From Robiginitomaculum sp. (GTDB lineage: Bacteria > Pseudomonadota > Alphaproteobacteria > Caulobacterales > Maricaulaceae), in the NCBI GenBank assembly GCA_021776565.1, contig JAJFFQ010000014.1:1-58357 (forward strand): DNA of 58,357 nt, written 5' to 3'. The translations under genes were made by a program, and so were the position numbers. Below the pieces are notes generated by a model that saw only the letters and a list, made by a program, of their open reading frames with translations, made no database searches and was not told where the DNA came from. Below are positions 8,453 through 15,933 of the stretch, piece by piece (position 1 is the stretch's first letter; each line of letters begins with the position of its first letter).

Positions 8453-9195
8453 TTTTTGTTTCCCTTACCCCAACGCGCCCGAATACGAACCAGATCATTT
8501 GGACTATCAATGCCCGGACAATCCGCCTTAACGCCTGCGCAAATAATTTTCATGCCGTCATCCAGTGCGCGCCATTGCTCCAGCCTGTCGCGCTTTTCCC
8601 TTGCAGAGGGCGGCAAGTTACAAAACCGATCCAATGCATCACGGCGAAAGGCATAAATGCCAATATGGTGCCAGAATGGCCCGACGCCTGTCTGCGCACC
8701 TTCTCGCGTAAAGCACTGCGCCTTTACCGGTTCTCCAGCGTGTGATTCTGCCAAAATAACCTTGACTACATCATCATCCATTCGCTCGCTTTGTGAGGTG
8801 CTTGCAAAAACAAGCGTGGCAATATCTGCGTCCGGGTCTGCCCGCAAAGCCGATACAACTGCCATTACATGTTCTGGCGCAAGTTCGGGCATGTCGCCCT
8901 GGACATTGACCACAATCTCCACCTGCCGATCTGGGTCAATACTGTCCGCTGCCGCACGCACCCGGTCACTTCCCGATGGCAAGTCTGCCTCGGTCAATAC
9001 AGCACGCACACCATGGGCTTCTGCCGTTTTTATAATCTCCTCATCAGCCGCGGCAATCACCGGCGCACCAAATCCAGCCTTCTCTGCCGCCCGGGCAACA
9101 CAGACCACCATGGGTGTGCCGCCAATTTGGATCAACGGTTTGCCGGGTAATCGCGACGACTTCATGCGTGCCGGTATGATGATTAAAACACTCAT
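8449..9195 (-). CDS. kdsB: 3-deoxy-manno-octulosonate cytidylyltransferase
   Basis: A 248-residue CMP-KDO synthetase that activates KDO for lipopolysaccharide core assembly. The N-terminal IIPARMKSSRLPGKPL is the nucleotide-binding signature, and the later VVNVQGDMPEL carries the metal-binding Asp. The conserved HIGIYAFRRDAL segment follows. It is the upstream member of a kdsB-pheA pair with a 4-nt overlap, an order common in alphaproteobacteria. Together with lptABC it shows an LPS-bearing outer membrane. Confidence 0.95.
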   Translation of the reverse strand: MSVLIIIPARMKSSRLPGKPLIQIGGTPMVVCVARAAEKAGFGAPVIAAADEEIIKTAEAHGVRAVLTEADLPSGSDRVRAAADSIDPDRQVEIVVNVQGDMPELAPEHVMAVVSALRADPDADIATLVFASTSQSERMDDDVVKVILAESHAGEPVKAQCFTREGAQTGVGPFWHHIGIYAFRRDALDRFCNLPPSAREKRDRLEQWRALDDGMKIICAGVKADCPGIDSPNDLVRIRARWGKGNKK

Positions 9196-9268
9196 GCAAA
9201 CAGCTTATCAGATCCGCGCGAGATAAAGGCAAGCATTTGCTTACTCTGGCTGTAAAAGCAAAATTAAT

Positions 9269-10720
9269 TTAATGGAGCCTACCGTTACCATCTTCCGATC
9301 GCAGCGTGTATTTAAAAAAATGTATCGTTTCTACCCAGGCTCTACGACCTGCCTTTTGTGTGAACTCAGGCTCACCACCATGGATGAACCTACCTGAATT
9401 GCCAGAGCCTTGCGGCCATTGTGACCAGGGAAAAGAGTGTCCTGCTTTTTCAAAATTAATATGCCTGTAACCGTAAGAAAATTGGGTTTTTGCTAGGCGC
9501 TCAATCATCACATCGCCCATAAATTTTGCCGGCCAGACTTGATCGTCGCTGCCCGAAATCAACAGTATCGGCCCAGTTATATTCTCCACGGCGATTGCTG
9601 CTTTTTCTGCATTGTCTTTATTCTCCAGCCCACTGGCGTAAGAATCATGAAATGCAACCGGTTTGCCAATTGCAAACTGAACCCCTCTCCATAATCCAGA
9701 CAAGCCTACTTTCGCAGGGATAAAGGGAATGTTCTGCCCCTGATATGTCCAGGATGATTGTGTAAAGGGGGATCGTGGATTGATGCCAGCCCAGGAAACA
9801 CTTGATGGTGTAACGGCTACCACAGCCTTTATTTCCGGGTATGTGCTGGCCAGCAGAAGGGCATATTCTGCACCTTTAGACGTGCCAAGAACACCAATTC
9901 TTGTTCCATCCACGCCGTCTTGTTTGCTTGCCCAGTCAATAGCAGTTTTTGCATATTCAAGAGGGATTTTTTCCAACGCCTGTGGCAACGGCTTTTGACC
10001 ATGATACACCAGATCTAGGACTGCAAATCCTCTTGCCGCCAAAAGCGAGGCCTTTGCCAGTTGCGTATTGGAACCATAGCCACCCAAATTTAGTATTAAT
10101 GGTAAATCCTGTTCTGATTCAGGGAGCCAGAGGTCACCAACAAATCCGTCAAGATCAATTGACTTGTTACTGATGTTTGCCCACGGGTAAATTCGCGTTA
10201 TCGATTTCTGGATGGTTTTATCTTTATCAATTTTCGCTTCGATTAGAATTTCTCGTTCGTGCCAGCTAAATAAATTTGCCCATCTTGCTCCGCTATTTGC
10301 GCGCATCGACCACAGCAAACCCGAGGATTCAACAATACTGTAAGTCCCGGATATCGGGGCAATTTTTGATGTATCGATTACGCCTTCTGTATTGGCCATA
10401 AAAACGCCATGTGATGTAAACAAAACATCATTTGCATCTGTTGTCGAAGCAGACAATGTTACCTGCTGACCAATAGTCAGTCCCGATAGACGAGCCGTGA
10501 TCGGAACATCAACCAAAGCGGTTTCAGGCGTGACTGTAAGTGTAATTTCGCCAGAAAGAGTATTTTCTGTATCTGCTTCTGTAGACGGTGCAGGTTGACC
10601 CTGCGCTACCCCTAAGCTTGCAAACCCGAGCAAGATACAGGTCATTAACATTAGCGGTGGATTGAAAAAAGAGTGTTGATTTAACCAAATTTTTTCAAAA
10701 TTTCTAATTTGAACAATCAT
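9269..10720 (-). CDS. Acyl-CoA thioesterase/bile acid-CoA:amino acid N-acyltransferase family protein, exported
   Basis: A 483-residue protein with a hydrophobic N-terminal signal at about 21-40. A beta-sandwich BAAT N-terminal domain (about 57-180) is followed by an alpha/beta-hydrolase BAAT C-terminal domain. The nucleophile is Ser281 in LGTSKGAEY; most mammalian BAAT enzymes have Cys here, thioesterases Ser. The acid is in ISGSDDQVW and the His in KAGHSFPW. Family members cleave acyl-CoA or move the acyl group to an amino acid, but export outside the cytosol makes CoA substrates puzzling. It overlaps its TetR-type regulator by 4 nt. Base composition is clearly more AT-rich than the neighbours, suggesting acquisition. 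Confidence 0.82.
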   Translation of the reverse strand: MIVQIRNFEKIWLNQHSFFNPPLMLMTCILLGFASLGVAQGQPAPSTEADTENTLSGEITLTVTPETALVDVPITARLSGLTIGQQVTLSASTTDANDVLFTSHGVFMANTEGVIDTSKIAPISGTYSIVESSGLLWSMRANSGARWANLFSWHEREILIEAKIDKDKTIQKSITRIYPWANISNKSIDLDGFVGDLWLPESEQDLPLILNLGGYGSNTQLAKASLLAARGFAVLDLVYHGQKPLPQALEKIPLEYAKTAIDWASKQDGVDGTRIGVLGTSKGAEYALLLASTYPEIKAVVAVTPSSVSWAGINPRSPFTQSSWTYQGQNIPFIPAKVGLSGLWRGVQFAIGKPVAFHDSYASGLENKDNAEKAAIAVENITGPILLISGSDDQVWPAKFMGDVMIERLAKTQFSYGYRHINFEKAGHSFPWSQWPQGSGNSGRFIHGGEPEFTQKAGRRAWVETIHFFKYTLRSEDGNGRLH

Positions 10721-11346
10721 TTAATCCTCACATGCGCTCTAAGAATATTTGCCAGTTCTGTAGCTATGACATTGTCTGGAATTTTGACTTCACCGGGCAG
10801 AAACAAATTGTCAAAAACGATGTCACGCAAAGCACACATCGTAGCGAGCAAGGCAAATCTCAATGATATGGGTGACGACTGACCTGGTTTTGAACCCAGT
10901 TCACTCAAAGCTGACTCCAGTTTTTGAAAAACTTCCGTGTTCAACTGCCGCAATGCCAGGGCAACGTCTTCATGTTGATAGGCCTGAGAAATAATCGTGT
11001 GAATTAGTCCTGCATTACGTCGAAACACCAACAACACATCACCGAAAAAATCAACCAAGTCCACGTCCACACTAGCCACACAAGGGGAAAACCGATCAAC
11101 GGATTCATTTAATTCTTTTCTTAATTGCTCAATCAATAAAAAAAGAAGGTCTTTTTTTTCAGTGAATCGAGCGTAGAACGCCCCACTTGTTACGTTTGCT
11201 TGCCGACAGATTTCACTAACCTTTGTTTGCTCAAAACTCTTCGTGGAAATGATATGGATCGTTGCATCAACAATATTGTTGAGCGTTTTTTGACTCCTCG
11301 ATTGCACGGGGATTGAAATACCTTTAACTGGCGAAATATCATTCAT
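10717..11346 (-). CDS. TetR/AcrR family transcriptional regulator
   Basis: A 209-residue regulator. The N-terminal TetR helix-turn-helix runs from about 20 to 65, with the recognition region VSEICRQANVTSGAFYARF, then a helical ligand-binding domain. It is the first gene of a two-gene unit with the BAAT-family gene, whose start it overlaps by 4 nt, so it probably controls that gene and itself. A palindrome overlaps its promoter. The coding sequence is notably AT-rich. The ligand is unknown. Confidence 0.88.
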   Translation of the reverse strand: MNDISPVKGISIPVQSRSQKTLNNIVDATIHIISTKSFEQTKVSEICRQANVTSGAFYARFTEKKDLLFLLIEQLRKELNESVDRFSPCVASVDVDLVDFFGDVLLVFRRNAGLIHTIISQAYQHEDVALALRQLNTEVFQKLESALSELGSKPGQSSPISLRFALLATMCALRDIVFDNLFLPGEVKIPDNVIATELANILRAHVRIK

Positions 11347-11352
11347 GCTAAT

Positions 11353-11380
11353 AAAATAGTATATAAACTATTTTTGTCAA
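11353..11380 (-). promoter_or_regulatory. Sigma-70-like promoter with embedded operator palindrome for the TetR gene
   Basis: Read on the minus strand, a TTGACA -35 (11380-11375) and a TATTTT -10 (11358-11353) are separated by 16 nt. The inverted repeat AAAATAGT-n6-ACTATTTT (11353-11374) fills the spacer and the -10. The ATG at 11346 lies only 6 nt after the -10, so transcription should start at or next to the start codon. Confidence 0.6.
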
Positions 11381-11582
11381 TCACAATTATGATAATTCAA
11401 ACTTTCCCACCAAAGTGGGCGCGTGTTGGCCGTAATCGACACGTCTGCGTCTAAATTCTAGAATTTTTTGATGCCATTTCATCCGTACTTGGCCTTGCCA
11501 GTTAAACTTTTTAAACTTGAGACCCACCCGGGCGCTTCTGGCGGTTGCGAAATGGTGCATTGCGTGCGAAACAAATGAGATT

Positions 11583-11594
11583 CGCAACGTTGCG
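11583..11594. promoter_or_regulatory. 12-bp perfect palindrome upstream of cytochrome c gene
   Basis: The sequence CGCAACGTTGCG lies 36 nt before the cytochrome c start. It could be an operator. No other clear element is seen in the 11381-11629 spacer besides AT-rich TTTAAAC repeats near 11507. Confidence 0.3.
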
Positions 11595-11629
11595 CGCCCG
11601 TTGGGTGCGTCAGTCTGAGGGGGCGCCGG

Positions 11630-12349
11630 ATGGGCGATCTGTTTTGGAATAAACTTATAGGTGCCTTGCTGGCATCGGCATTGGCTATTTTTGGCATCAG
11701 GGAACTTGGCCATGCCCTGATACATCCTCATGAACCAGCAGAACCTGGATATAAAATCGCCATCGCCGATGAAGGCGACGCGACTGAAATAGCCGTAGAA
11801 GCTGTTGAAGAAATTAGTCTGGCACAACGCTTAAGTGAAGCCAGTGCCTCTGCCGGGGAACGTGTTGCCAAAAAATGCGCAGCCTGCCACAGCTTTGATA
11901 AGGACGGAGCCAACAAGATCGGGCCGAATTTGTGGAACGTGCTTGGCAACCCCTCCGCCTCAAATGCCGGGTTTGGATATTCGCCAGCCATGCAAGGCTT
12001 TGGCGGCACCTGGGATTATGAAACCCTGAACGCCTTTCTTGCCAACCCCAAAGCCGTGGTTCCGGGAACGGCAATGAGCTTTGCTGGCCTGAAAAAGGCC
12101 AAGGATGGTGCCAATATTCTGGTTTATTTACGCTCGTTAAGTGATGCACCACTGGCTCTGCCAGCCTTGCCCATCAGCCTTTCAGACGCCAGCGAAGCCG
12201 CTGACGGCGGCAATGGCATTATTGAAACCATTGTTGATGCTGCCGAGGCTGTCTTTGATACGGCAGAAGACGGCGCAGAAGCCCTTGCAGATGTCATTAC
12301 AGACGATGAACCGGCAGAAGAACCAGCGACCGAGGATCAACCCGAATAA
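11630..12349 (+). CDS. Membrane-anchored class I cytochrome c
   Basis: A 239-residue protein with one N-terminal membrane segment (about 7-31). The haem site is CAACH (Cys83, Cys86, His87), and Met149 in VVPGTAMSF is the likely sixth ligand. The fold resembles the CycM/cytochrome c552 type that carries electrons from the bc1 complex to terminal oxidase in alphaproteobacteria. After the haem domain ends near 172 there is an unusual 65-70-residue acidic, Ala-rich tail with no recognised domain. The gene stands alone with a GAGGGGG ribosome-binding site and converges on the NlpC/P60 gene. Confidence 0.88.
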   Translation: MGDLFWNKLIGALLASALAIFGIRELGHALIHPHEPAEPGYKIAIADEGDATEIAVEAVEEISLAQRLSEASASAGERVAKKCAACHSFDKDGANKIGPNLWNVLGNPSASNAGFGYSPAMQGFGGTWDYETLNAFLANPKAVVPGTAMSFAGLKKAKDGANILVYLRSLSDAPLALPALPISLSDASEAADGGNGIIETIVDAAEAVFDTAEDGAEALADVITDDEPAEEPATEDQPE

Positions 12350-12369
12350 ACTCTGCTGACGATATTCTA

Positions 12370-13230
12370 TTAAAGCCGCCGGATCGCAGTAATTGCACCG
12401 GTGGTTTTTTTTATGCGCGCCACGGCCTCACTAAGCGGTTCATGAACTACTTTCATATGATGCGCATTGGCATGAAGAAACATTTTCCCATCCAGCATAA
12501 TCCCCACATGGCCCTTCCAGAACACCAGATCACCCCGGAATAATCCTGATAAATCCCCTTGAATCGTCACCGCTTTACCAAGCGCCTTTTCCTGCATATC
12601 GCTATCACGCGGTGCGGCAATTCCACCCGCTTGCAGCGCATTTTGCACCAGAGCAGAACAATCAAGGCCAAAACTGCTGCGCCCGCCCCAGACATAGGGC
12701 GCGCCCAGATAGGCTTGTGCATGACTGACCCAGTCAGCGACGATTGCATCCAATGGTGCCGCGTGTTTTGCAAACACCCAGCCATTATCCGGTGCCAGTT
12801 TCAGATAACGACCCTCTTTTCCCGCACACATAAATATAGAGTTTTCATGGACATATCCCAATATGGGTGCCTTCAGATCAGGTGTGGCAAAAACAGGGGT
12901 TCGCAAAGCACTAATCCGGTGATCTGGTGCATTAGCTAGAGCGCCAAGCTTGTTGGTCGGCATATAACCTACATAGCCATCACGCCTTGCCTGCCCCCAG
13001 ACCCAGTCATTTTTTTGCTCATAAACATCAAATCTTTCGCCCAGCAACAGTTCGGTCTGCAGCATTGTAGTCGCATCAGGTGCGCCATAAAGCGGGGCCA
13101 ACGAGACACAGACCTGCATGTCTTGCGCGTCGGCATAGTGCGTTGCCTTAACCGTGCCACGTAAAGAACTGGCAGCAAGATCAGCGCGCGCCGGGGTTAT
13201 GCGTAGGTCATATATGTCAGGTTTTGGCAT
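12370..13230 (-). CDS. NlpC/P60 family peptidase with SH3-like domain
   Basis: A 286-residue cysteine peptidase that probably cuts peptidoglycan stem peptides. An SH3-like region lies in the first half (LLGERFDVYEQKNDWVWGQ). The C-terminal NlpC/P60 domain has the nucleophile Cys in FGLDCSALVQ and the His in HVGIMLDGKMFLHANAHH. The ATG at 13230 is preferred over upstream extension because the conserved protein begins there. This start lies 14 nt inside the end of the M17 peptidase gene, which implies coupled translation. I see no signal peptide, so delivery to the wall is unclear. Confidence 0.87.
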   Translation of the reverse strand: MPKPDIYDLRITPARADLAASSLRGTVKATHYADAQDMQVCVSLAPLYGAPDATTMLQTELLLGERFDVYEQKNDWVWGQARRDGYVGYMPTNKLGALANAPDHRISALRTPVFATPDLKAPILGYVHENSIFMCAGKEGRYLKLAPDNGWVFAKHAAPLDAIVADWVSHAQAYLGAPYVWGGRSSFGLDCSALVQNALQAGGIAAPRDSDMQEKALGKAVTIQGDLSGLFRGDLVFWKGHVGIMLDGKMFLHANAHHMKVVHEPLSEAVARIKKTTGAITAIRRL

Positions 13231-14590
13231 AGCGAGCCTGCAACATGGCAAACACCGCACGTGGGCCTTGCGCATCACCGCCCTGCGGATGCGAGGGGCG
13301 CGACCTGGATACCCAGCCAAAAATATCGAAATGCAACCAGGGAATATCACCGACAAAACGGCGCAAGAACAAGGCCGCCGTTATTGATCCGCCCATCGGC
13401 CCGGATGCCGCATGGCAAATATCGGCAATGGGGCTATCCAGCATTTTATCATACCCGTCCCAAAGCGGCATACGCCAAACCGGATCGCCAGTTTGTTGTG
13501 CTGCATTTTGCAAATCAGCAACCACGCTTTCATCATCGCTGTAAAATGGTGCCATTTCCGGCCCCAGAGCCACCCGTGCAGCACCCGTCAATGTGGCAAA
13601 ATCAATCAGCAATTGCGGCTCTTCCTCACCGGCACGGGTCAGGGCATCGGCAAGGACAAGCCGCCCCTCTGCATCGGTATTATCAATTTCAACACTTAGC
13701 CCTTTACGGCTTTGCAAAATATCACTGGGTCGGTACGCATCGCCCGATATGGCATTATCTACAATAGGCAACACCATATGCAATCGCACTGGCAAGCTCG
13801 CCGCCATTATCATATGCGCCAGTGCCATAGCATTGGCCGCACCGCCCATATCCTTTTTCATCAGACGCATGTAGTGCGCTGACTTGATGTCCAGACCGCC
13901 AGTATCAAACACCACACCCTTGCCAACAAGACCAATGCGCGGCGCATCCGGCTTGCCCCAATGCAGTTCCACCAGACGGGGTTTATGTGTAGACGCCCGG
14001 CCAACTGCATGAACCATGGGATAGTTTTCTTTGAGAAGATCATCGCCAATGATCGCCTTCACTTTTGCACCAAATGTCTTGCCCAAATCACGCACCGCCT
14101 GTTCCATGGCTTCTGTATTGAGATCGCCAGCGGGTGTATTGATAAGATCCCGAGCCAGATAAATGGCTTTGGCGCTTTGGCGTGCCGCCGGGGCATTGGC
14201 CGCATGAATATAAATCCGCGCTGGGGAGCGTTTGCGAGAACTATAGCGTTCAAAGGCGTAAGCCCCCATTAACCAGGCAAGGGCCAAAGCCTGTCGATCA
14301 AGAACGGCAGGTGCAAAAGCAAGCTGATAATCACCTTGCGGCAATGTGGTGCAGGCATCGCCAAGGGTATAGGCATTGTTTATCTGGCCCGCACCGAACA
14401 ATGCCAATGGGGGTTTGCCTGGTCGTGGCAGCAGCAGAAATTCACCAACTTTGGCGGTAAATCCAGCAGCATAAACCAGTGTGCCAATCCATTCCGGCGC
14501 ACTATCCAACCAGTTATCAAACATTGTTGATGAGAGAATATGAAGCGGGATTTGTTTCGGGTCGGCCTTCTCCAGCACAGCATCAAGCAT
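13217..14590 (-). CDS. Leucyl aminopeptidase family (M17) peptidase
   Basis: A 457-residue cytosolic two-metal aminopeptidase. The catalytic domain shows GKGVVFDTGGLDIKS (metal-binding Lys/Asp region) and the family signature NTDAEGRLVLADAL. The N-terminal domain is short, as in the alphaproteobacterial PepA/PepB-like group. It is the first gene of a pair with an NlpC/P60 peptidase, an arrangement known in alphaproteobacteria that suggests joint recycling of peptidoglycan peptides. The ATG at 14590 lacks a strong ribosome-binding site. The gene is divergent from a TPR lipoprotein. Confidence 0.9.
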   Translation of the reverse strand: MLDAVLEKADPKQIPLHILSSTMFDNWLDSAPEWIGTLVYAAGFTAKVGEFLLLPRPGKPPLALFGAGQINNAYTLGDACTTLPQGDYQLAFAPAVLDRQALALAWLMGAYAFERYSSRKRSPARIYIHAANAPAARQSAKAIYLARDLINTPAGDLNTEAMEQAVRDLGKTFGAKVKAIIGDDLLKENYPMVHAVGRASTHKPRLVELHWGKPDAPRIGLVGKGVVFDTGGLDIKSAHYMRLMKKDMGGAANAMALAHMIMAASLPVRLHMVLPIVDNAISGDAYRPSDILQSRKGLSVEIDNTDAEGRLVLADALTRAGEEEPQLLIDFATLTGAARVALGPEMAPFYSDDESVVADLQNAAQQTGDPVWRMPLWDGYDKMLDSPIADICHAASGPMGGSITAALFLRRFVGDIPWLHFDIFGWVSRSRPSHPQGGDAQGPRAVFAMLQARYAKT

Positions 14591-14689
14591 AAAAAATATC
14601 CATTACATTTTGATCCGTTGTTAACCCATTTTTGACGATCTTAAGCGCACATTTGCATATTGTTAACCATAACCCAGTGAGCCAGCCCC

Positions 14690-15487
14690 ATGCGTATAGC
14701 CTCTCATCTGCGATATGCAATACTTGGTGCAGGACTTGTCATTAGCGCCTGTGCAACCGCCCCGACCAATGAAGAAGATGCCATAAAGGCAGACCTGCAA
14801 CGTGATATTGCGCCGCAAACGCGCGAAGCACGTGAAACCATTGGTCGTCAGGATGTGCTGACCCAGGCGGCATTTTGGGCCAAGGAGTATGATAAAAATC
14901 CGGGCGATCGCGAAGCGGCACTGGAACTGGCCCGCATTGTGCGCACATTGGGCAACCCTGAACGCGCCGCCGATGTCGCCAGTCAAGCCCTGGCACTTTA
15001 TCCTAAAGACCCGGATCTTTTGCTGGTCGCCGGACAGGCGCTGATTGAAAGTGCGCGCGGTGCCAGCGCCGTAGATTTTTTACAATCCTCAACCATGCTG
15101 GCGCCTGGCAATTGGCGTGCCCATCTGGCATTAGGTGTGGCCTATGACCAGATCGGCAAATCAATAAAAGCCCGCGCTGCCTTTACCCATGCCCTTGCCT
15201 TGAACCCCGATAATCCTGGTATTCTTTCCAATCTTGGCCTCAATTATGCCAGCGATGGTGACCCCGCCATGGCCGAGCGTTATTTGCGTCAGGCCGTTAC
15301 AAGGCCCGATGCACCAATTCAGGCCCGGCAAAATCTGGCACTTGTCCTCGCCCTTCAGGGACGATTTGACGAAGCCAGCACCCTGGCCGCCGAAGACCTG
15401 CCAACCGAACTGGCAAGCAAAAACGTTGATTATGTCCGTGCCATGGTGGTGCGACCAAATCGCTGGGAGCAATTACGTGATGAATAA
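14690..15487 (+). CDS. TPR-repeat lipoprotein (TadD-like)
   Basis: A 265-residue predicted lipoprotein. The signal ends in a lipobox, VISAC, at about residues 17-21. The remainder holds several tetratricopeptide repeats, visible as ALELARIVRTLGNPERAADV, HLALGVAYDQIGKSIKARAA and NPGILSNLGLNYASDGDPA. It resembles TadD of Flp pilus systems and other TPR outer-membrane assembly lipoproteins, but no tad genes are nearby, so the role stays open. Its stop overlaps the DUF423 start by 8 nt. Confidence 0.8.
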   Translation: MRIASHLRYAILGAGLVISACATAPTNEEDAIKADLQRDIAPQTREARETIGRQDVLTQAAFWAKEYDKNPGDREAALELARIVRTLGNPERAADVASQALALYPKDPDLLLVAGQALIESARGASAVDFLQSSTMLAPGNWRAHLALGVAYDQIGKSIKARAAFTHALALNPDNPGILSNLGLNYASDGDPAMAERYLRQAVTRPDAPIQARQNLALVLALQGRFDEASTLAAEDLPTELASKNVDYVRAMVVRPNRWEQLRDE

Positions 15488-15857
15488 ATCTACACTTTGC
15501 GGATTTGATCGCCTGACCGGGGCGACGGCGGCATTGCATGGTCTGCTGGCCGTCATTGCCCTTGCTGCCTCGGCCCATATTGCCACCAGTCTCAATGCTG
15601 CTGATCTTCTGCAACGGGGCGGACAGATAGAGCTTTTTCATGCCCTGGCGATTTTTGCTGCACTTTGCGTAGGTGCTCGTCTGCCAGCGATCCTCTTTGC
15701 CATTGGTGCGACCGCATTTGCTCTGCCGCTTTATCTGCATGGTCTGGCCGGTTTTACTGCTCTTGGGTTTTTGGCGCCTCTTGGCGGGTTAAGCCTGCTC
15801 GCGGGCTGGGGTTTATTGCTTTGCAACCTCTTACTGCCCTCGCCGCGTACAGCCTGA
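15480..15857 (+). CDS. DUF423 family membrane protein
   Basis: A 125-residue protein with about four hydrophobic membrane segments. It has the DUF423/YgdD layout: an N-terminal helix, a conserved FHALAIFAAL segment near residue 52, and a C-terminal APLGGLSLLAGWGLLL. The ATG lies within the last codons of the TPR lipoprotein gene, which fixes the start. Function is unknown; in the family it is an inner-membrane protein of unclear role. Confidence 0.8.
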   Translation: MNKSTLCGFDRLTGATAALHGLLAVIALAASAHIATSLNAADLLQRGGQIELFHALAIFAALCVGARLPAILFAIGATAFALPLYLHGLAGFTALGFLAPLGGLSLLAGWGLLLCNLLLPSPRTA

Positions 15858-15933
15858 ACGCCCCACACGATTGAGACTCCCCCCTGCTTGCATAACAGGG
15901 TAAGCTGATAAAAAATATCAACGGGAGATCATC

